DNA of 64,000 nt from CAYMKL01 sp964390805. GTDB lineage: Bacteria > Chloroflexota > Anaerolineae > VGOG01. Numbering within the stretch: position 1 is the first letter of the stretch; every line of letters begins with the position of its first letter. Location of the stretch: assembly GCA_964390805.1 (NCBI GenBank), contig CAYMKL010000006.1, positions 1 through 64,000 on the forward strand, given 5' to 3'. The notes beneath the pieces were generated by a model. That model saw only the letters and a list, made by a program, of their open reading frames with translations. It made no database searches and was not told the DNA's origin. Positions 60,069 to 64,000 of the stretch are shown piece by piece. The translations under genes were made by a program, and so were the position numbers.

Positions 60069-60674
60069 ATGGAGATCCTTCGTTACGCGATCATGATAGC
60101 CTTCGGCTATTTGATGGGCTCCATCCCCATTGGCTACTTGGTAGTAAAGCTGGCAAAGGGCACTGATATACGCCAACACGGCAGCGGCCGCTCAGGGGGC
60201 ACCAACGTTTGGCGCGCTGCTGGCCTTTGGCCAGCCCTCCTCACCACCGTGAGCGACTTTCTAAAGGGCATGAGCGCTGTTTTGATCGCCAGAGCTGTGC
60301 TGGGCAACTCAGTTGGCGAAGTCCTGGTAGGAGTAGCGGCGGTTGTAGGCCATAACTGGTCGGTTTTCCTGGGCTGGCGGGGCGGAGCTGGCACCGCCAC
60401 CAATCTGGGTGTGATCTCTGCGCTATCCCTACCGGTGGCCCTGGCCCTCATCGTAGCCGCGCTCCTGGTCGTGGTTGTCTCCCGCTATGCCTCTGTAGCC
60501 TCTTTGGCGGTGGCCATCCTGGCCCCCACCATCTTCCTTGCCCTGGCCCTCTTCGCTCACCATCCCCTGCGGCACGCCATCTACGGCCTGCTAGCGGGCG
60601 CAATTGTTGTCCTGGCCCTTCGTCGCAACATAATCCGCTTGCTGTCCGGCACCGAGCGGCGTCTGAGCTACTAG
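60069..60674 (+). CDS. plsY: Acyl-phosphate:glycerol-3-phosphate acyltransferase
   Basis: A 201-residue membrane enzyme of the PlsY family with about five membrane helices. The three family motifs are present: GSIPIGYLVVKLAKGTDIRQHGSG, RSGGTNVWR, and GHNWSVFLGWRGGAGTATNLG. It joins an acyl group from acyl phosphate to glycerol 3-phosphate, the first step of phospholipid synthesis. Changes from the usual text (SGNIGATN to SGRSGGTN, KGGKGVAT to RGGAGTAT) lie in the loops that bind substrate, so it may be a variant paralogue rather than the main enzyme. GGAGG lies 7 nt before ATG. A hairpin at 60841 would end its transcript. Confidence 0.85.
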   Translation: MEILRYAIMIAFGYLMGSIPIGYLVVKLAKGTDIRQHGSGRSGGTNVWRAAGLWPALLTTVSDFLKGMSAVLIARAVLGNSVGEVLVGVAAVVGHNWSVFLGWRGGAGTATNLGVISALSLPVALALIVAALLVVVVSRYASVASLAVAILAPTIFLALALFAHHPLRHAIYGLLAGAIVVLALRRNIIRLLSGTERRLSY

Positions 60675-60730
60675 ATTCAGTACATCGCAATTGCGAAGAT
60701 GAGCTGGCTCCAATGCCCGCGTTTCGGCGG

Positions 60731-60767
60731 CCCTTCGGCCGTAAGCGGAGCGACGCTCAGGACAGGC
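60731..60767. repeat. Interrupted CTTCG-CTCAGG repeat
   Basis: CCCTTCGGCC and, after an 18-bp insert, GCTCAGGACAGGC match the two halves of the repeat found in frame in A2M, ligA and the TIR gene; the form resembles the copy at 47882. Confidence 0.5.
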
Positions 60768-60840
60768 GTGGGAGCCGCCTCTGCTTATAGCTGGCGAGCT
60801 AGTAGATTATAGCACAACGAGCCGGGGTAGCAAACTCCAG

Positions 60841-60880
60841 GAAGTCGGCTTGCCTGTTCCTTGACAGGTAAGCCGACTTT
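60841..60880 (+). terminator. Terminator-like hairpin between plsY and the MttB genes
   Basis: GAAGTCGGCTTGCCTGT (60841-60857) pairs with ACAGGTAAGCCGACTTT (60864-60880), nearly without fault, and is followed by GGCTTTC. The arms are long enough for a strong stop. Confidence 0.65.
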
Positions 60881-60911
60881 GGCTTTCTGGCAGGCCAGGC
60901 GGAACATCTCT

Positions 60912-60940
60912 TTGACAAAATCCCGGCTACGTGCTATCAT
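60912..60940 (+). promoter_or_regulatory. Sigma-70-type promoter for the MttB genes
   Basis: Perfect TTGACA (60912-60917), a 17-nt spacer and TATCAT (60935-60940), 46 nt before ATG 60987. Confidence 0.7.
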
Positions 60941-60986
60941 TACGCCGCTCATCAAGGCTTGTCCAAAAAACGCAAAGGAGAGAAGA

Positions 60987-62444
60987 ATGTTCAGGCCCAA
61001 GCTAGAACTACTCGACAGAGAAACCATTGAGCGCATCCTGGCGGAAGCCCACGAGTTGCTGTGGGACCCCGGCGTGCGCATCCATAGCGACGAGGCCCTC
61101 AAGCTGGTCGCTGATGCTGGAGCCACTGTTGATTTCGACAGCAAAGTGGCTCGGATCCCAGCCGAACTAGTTGACAAGGCTGTGGAAACGGTGCCCTCCT
61201 CGTTTCACCTCCACGATTTCGAGGGGAACCCTGTAGTACACTATGGCGACGATGACGTGCAGTTTGACCCAGGCTCGGCAGCCATCGAATTTTTGGATTA
61301 TGGAGCGACCCAGTCGCGCACACCAATCACGGCCGACTTTGTCGCTTATATCAAGTTGGCTGACATGCTGCCAGAGCTAGACGCGGTCAGCACGGCTCTG
61401 GTCTGCTCGGACGTGCCGGAGAGCATGGCTGATCTCTATCGCCTCTACCTGGTGCTCAGGTACGCCAGGAAGCCCGTCATCACCGGCGCCTTTGCCGTTG
61501 AGACTTTGGCAATCATGAAAGACCTGCTCGTCGCTGTGGTCGGCAGCGACGAGGCGCTGGCCGCCAAGCCCATCGCGGTGTTCGACGTCTGCCCCTCGCC
61601 CCCCCTGCTGTGGAGCGAGATCACCTGCCAGAACATGATTGACTGCGCCCGCGCGGGTATCCCAGCCGAGCTGGTCTCCATGCCCCTGGCCGGGGCGACG
61701 GGCCCCGCTACCCTGGTTGGCTCGGTGGTGCAGCACGCCGCCGAGTGCCTGAGCGGCATCACCATTCACCAACTGGCCAAAGCCGGTTCTCCCATCGTTT
61801 GGGGTGGCTCACCTGCCGCCTTCGATATGCGCACGGGGACACCCCCCATGGGGGCTATCGAGACCATGATGATAGATTGTGCTTATGCTCAGGTCGGCAA
61901 GTACCTGGGACTGCCCACCCACGCCTACATGGGCATGAGCGACGCCAAGATCGTAGATGCGCAGGCCGGCTTCGAGTCCGGCATCGGCAACATCATGGCA
62001 GCCCTGGCCGGGGTGAACATGGTTTCTGGGGCCGGCATGATGGACTTCGAAAGCTGTTTCAGCCTGGAGAAGCTGGTGATTGATAACGAGCTCATCGGCA
62101 TGGCACGCCGCCTGGTGCGGGGCATTGACGCCTCAGAGGATCCCCTGGCCACCGTCATCATGCGCCAGGTCGGCCATGCGGGCAACTTCCTGGCCACCAA
62201 ACACACCCGCCGCTGGTTCAAGCGAGAGCAGTTTATCCCCTCCCCCGTCATTGACCGCGACTACCGTCAGGCCTGGGAGAACAAGGGTGCTAAGGACATC
62301 GTGCAGCGAGCGCATGAACGAGTTGAGCAGTTGGTAGCAGCCTACCAACCCAAGCCCCTGCCCAAAGGGGTGGAGCAGGAGTTGGTGGCTATCACCCTGC
62401 GGACAGCCAAAGCCCAGGGGCTAGAGAGATTACCGCCACTGTGA
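60987..62444 (+). CDS. MttB-family methyltransferase, non-pyrrolysine (1)
   Basis: A 485-residue protein of the trimethylamine methyltransferase superfamily (COG5598). The N-terminus, LLDRETIERILAEAHELLWDPGVRIHSDEAL, is the family start. Later conserved blocks are GATGPATLVGSVVQHAAECLSGITIHQL, MRTGTPPMGAIETMMIDCAYAQVGKYLGLPTHAYMGMSDAKIVDAQAGFESG and NMVSGAGMMDFE. The frame has no internal TAG, so there is no pyrrolysine; such members (MtgB, MtpB, MtcB and relatives) move a methyl group from betaines or related quaternary amines to a corrinoid protein. No corrinoid protein gene is in the window. I chose ATG 60987 with AAAGGAGAGAAGA upstream. The second MttB gene follows after 28 nt. Confidence 0.88.
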   Translation: MFRPKLELLDRETIERILAEAHELLWDPGVRIHSDEALKLVADAGATVDFDSKVARIPAELVDKAVETVPSSFHLHDFEGNPVVHYGDDDVQFDPGSAAIEFLDYGATQSRTPITADFVAYIKLADMLPELDAVSTALVCSDVPESMADLYRLYLVLRYARKPVITGAFAVETLAIMKDLLVAVVGSDEALAAKPIAVFDVCPSPPLLWSEITCQNMIDCARAGIPAELVSMPLAGATGPATLVGSVVQHAAECLSGITIHQLAKAGSPIVWGGSPAAFDMRTGTPPMGAIETMMIDCAYAQVGKYLGLPTHAYMGMSDAKIVDAQAGFESGIGNIMAALAGVNMVSGAGMMDFESCFSLEKLVIDNELIGMARRLVRGIDASEDPLATVIMRQVGHAGNFLATKHTRRWFKREQFIPSPVIDRDYRQAWENKGAKDIVQRAHERVEQLVAAYQPKPLPKGVEQELVAITLRTAKAQGLERLPPL

Positions 62445-62472
62445 TCTATTGCGGGAAACGAGTAACGAGGGG

Positions 62473-63912
62473 ATGAGTCAAATTGAACGCCCCAAACTGC
62501 GCCTGGAGGTGCTGAGCCAGGACGAGGTGCGACGCATCCACCAGGCCAGCCTGGAGGTCATCAAGACGGTTGGGGTGCGCTTTCCTTCGGACTGGGCCCT
62601 TGATATTCTGGAGGAGACGGGAGCGATAGTGGATCGAGAAAGCCAGATCGCCCGCCTCCCCAGCCAGCTCATTGTCGAGGCTTTGACCAACGCGCCGCCA
62701 TCGTATGTGCTCTGCGCCCGCGATCCCGCCCTGGATCTGCCCCTGGACGGTGAGCACTCCTATCTGTCCACCGACGGCTGTGGCGTGGAGGTCATTGACA
62801 TCGAGACGAGAGAGCGACGGCGCTCGACCAGGCAGGACGTGGCCGAGTCAGCACTGGTGGCCGATTACCTGCCTCAGATCGCTTTCTACTGGCCTATAGT
62901 AGCCGCCCAGGACTGTCCCCCGCAAACGCGCTCTTTGCACGAACTGGAGGCCGCCTGGAACAATACCACCAAGCACGTCCAGACCGAGTGCGTCATCACG
63001 GCCAGGGAAGCCGAAGCGGCCATTGAGATGGCTGCGGCCATCGTCGGCGGGCGCGACGAGCTGAGAAAACGCCCCATCCTCTCCATCATGCAGTGCACCA
63101 TCAGCCCCCTAGGGCAGGATGGGGGCAGCCTGGAGGCCGCTCTGGTTGCTGCCGCAGCGGGCCTACCAGTGGGCTTCATGACCATGGCCAGTTGCTGCTC
63201 CACCGGGCCAGCCACGCTGGCCGGCAACCTGGTGGTGGGCAACGCCGAGGTGATCGCCGCCTCCGCCCTCATTGAGCTGGCCTACCCAGGCACGCCCATT
63301 TTCTACGCCGCCGCTCAGACGGCCATGGACCTCCGCACGGGGGCCTATACCGGTGGAGGGCCGGAGGACTACCTCTTCGGAGCAGCCACCAACCAACTGG
63401 CTGACTTCTACAGGATCCCCCTCTCCATGGGTGCCTTCGCCAGCGGCGCAAAAGAGCCCGACTGGCAAGCGGCGCTGGACAACGCCTTTGCCGGCCTGAT
63501 GCCCGTCCTCAGCGGAGCCGACATGCTGACCGGTGCAGGCCTGCTCTATGGCTCGCGCATCCTCTCCTACGAGCAATTGCTCATGGATTGTGAGATCTAC
63601 GACCTTATCCAGGCCACAGCACGGGGCATCGAAGTAAGCGACGAGACCCTGGCTTTGGAGGTCATTAAGTCCGTGGGTGTGGGTGGACACTACCTGGACC
63701 AGACACACACACTGAAGCACATGAAGAAGCGATGGGTGCCAAGCCTGGTGGATCGCCGCTCCTATAGAGCCTGGGAGAAAGATGACCGGCGAGGGGCGAG
63801 GGAGTGGGCCCACGAGAAAGCAAGGTGGATCCTGGCTAATCACCGCCCAGAGCTGTTGGAACCCAGGCTGCAGGAAGAACTATCCAAGATCATTGCTATC
63901 ATGGAGAAGTAG
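62473..63912 (+). CDS. MttB-family methyltransferase, non-pyrrolysine (2)
   Basis: A 479-residue paralogue of the upstream gene, with the same blocks: LSQDEVRRIHQASLEVIKTVGVRFPSDWALDILEE, ASCCSTGPATLAGNLVVGNAEVIAASALIELAYPG, MDLRTGAYTGGGPEDYLFGAATNQLADFYRIPLSMGAFASGAKEPD and DMLTGAGLLYGSRILSYEQLLMD. Similarity to its neighbour is moderate, so the two are old duplicates that may act on different methylated amines or form one complex. There is no in-frame TAG. ATG 62473 is chosen, with GAGGGG only 2 nt upstream; TTG 62449 is an alternative. The transcript meets a large palindrome at 63948. Confidence 0.86.
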   Translation: MSQIERPKLRLEVLSQDEVRRIHQASLEVIKTVGVRFPSDWALDILEETGAIVDRESQIARLPSQLIVEALTNAPPSYVLCARDPALDLPLDGEHSYLSTDGCGVEVIDIETRERRRSTRQDVAESALVADYLPQIAFYWPIVAAQDCPPQTRSLHELEAAWNNTTKHVQTECVITAREAEAAIEMAAAIVGGRDELRKRPILSIMQCTISPLGQDGGSLEAALVAAAAGLPVGFMTMASCCSTGPATLAGNLVVGNAEVIAASALIELAYPGTPIFYAAAQTAMDLRTGAYTGGGPEDYLFGAATNQLADFYRIPLSMGAFASGAKEPDWQAALDNAFAGLMPVLSGADMLTGAGLLYGSRILSYEQLLMDCEIYDLIQATARGIEVSDETLALEVIKSVGVGGHYLDQTHTLKHMKKRWVPSLVDRRSYRAWEKDDRRGAREWAHEKARWILANHRPELLEPRLQEELSKIIAIMEK

Positions 63913-63947
63913 GGAGTCTTTGGGGATTTACGTGAATAGCAGGCCGG

Positions 63948-64000
63948 AGTCCTCAACTTGTTGAGGTTTGCCGCACCGCAACCTCAACAAGTTGAGGACT
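63948..64000. repeat. Nested perfect palindrome at the window end
   Basis: Two 21-bp arms (63948-63968 and 63980-64000) are perfect inverted copies around an 11-nt loop, TGCCGCACCGC. Each arm contains its own palindrome CCTCAAC-TT-GTTGAGG. There is no T tract. The architecture, two small palindromes in inverted order, is that of the REP pairs beside the RAYT gene, and the CAACTTG core is shared. The window ends at the last base of the right arm, so more units may follow. Confidence 0.8.

Noticed and set aside
60987..63912. Pyrrolysine-containing trimethylamine methyltransferases
   Set aside because: Neither frame has an internal TAG; both are complete from start to their normal stop codon, so they are non-pyrrolysine family members.
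1..64000. tRNA or rRNA genes
   Set aside because: I looked for T-loop GGTTCRAATCC-type and 16S/23S signature stretches on both strands and found none convincing; a covariance-model search would be decisive.

Overview
The window is GC-rich bacterial chromosome with the look of the Chloroflexota (Anaerolineae-like): lipoproteins with a lipobox followed by a repeated V-E-K-E-V stalk, DUF4349, DUF5666, DUF1444 and DUF6125-type proteins, TIR-STAND-WD40 and TPR-CHAT proteins, and many families of short palindromic repeats, some of them inside genes. This placement is inferred from family content; there is no rRNA or tRNA to confirm it. I found no rRNA, tRNA, CRISPR array, phage module or replication origin.

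Layout. (1) 1-8.3 kb: a GATase1-like lipoprotein, a 1560-residue TIR-STAND-WD40 protein, wreckage of a second TIR gene and a caspase-like gene, a stand-alone TIR protein and a DUF4349 lipoprotein. (2) 8.4-14.6 kb: a 2055-residue alpha-2-macroglobulin lipoprotein. (3) 14.7-22.9 kb: a carbohydrate locus (ROK regulator, two ABC permeases, solute-binding lipoprotein, GH31 alpha-glucosidase, GH15-like hydrolase); its ABC ATPase is missing and must lie elsewhere. (4) 23.1-26.1 kb, minus strand: a DUF5666 protein and a sialidase-like propeller with a dockerin. (5) 26.6-32.9 kb: ECF sigma factor, small acidic protein, TPR-CHAT protease and subtilisin-dockerin, apparently one transcription unit. (6) 33.1-34.0 kb: a truncated second copy of the GH15-like gene, apparently identical to the first over about 670 bp and bordered by the same hairpin family. 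(7) 34.0-36.1 kb: three pilin-like genes. (8) 36.3-42.5 kb: rlmI, a Nudix gene with an early stop, an LPETG-tailed propeller, ligA and a membrane protein. (9) 42.6-49.6 kb, minus strand: an amine/imino-acid oxidation cluster (ornithine cyclodeaminase-like, two DAO flavoproteins, one fused 2Fe-2S/FAD/2x4Fe-4S/BFD electron-transfer protein, DUF6125), interrupted by a REP-associated tyrosine transposase with REP pairs on both sides. (10) 49.8-57.8 kb: an island of conflict genes (two PIN toxins with partners, TIR-STAND-TPR, LysM-FGE lipoprotein, two broken antitoxin-like genes). (11) 57.8-64 kb: ketopantoate-reductase-like protein, DUF362-ferredoxin, plsY and two MttB-family methyltransferases.

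How the parts may work together. The ROK-ABC-GH31-GH15 block would import and hydrolyse alpha-glucosides. The DAO/OCD/fused iron-sulfur cluster resembles multi-subunit proline/sarcosine/opine dehydrogenases and, with the MttB pair 11 kb away, suggests use of methylated amines or imino acids. The three TIR proteins, the caspase remnant, the CHAT protease and the toxin-antitoxin pairs point to a genome rich in regulated-death or antiphage modules; the sigma-CHAT-subtilisin unit is the one I find least described. Several start codons were moved from the longest open frame to a site with a better ribosome-binding site; each case is explained in its entry.
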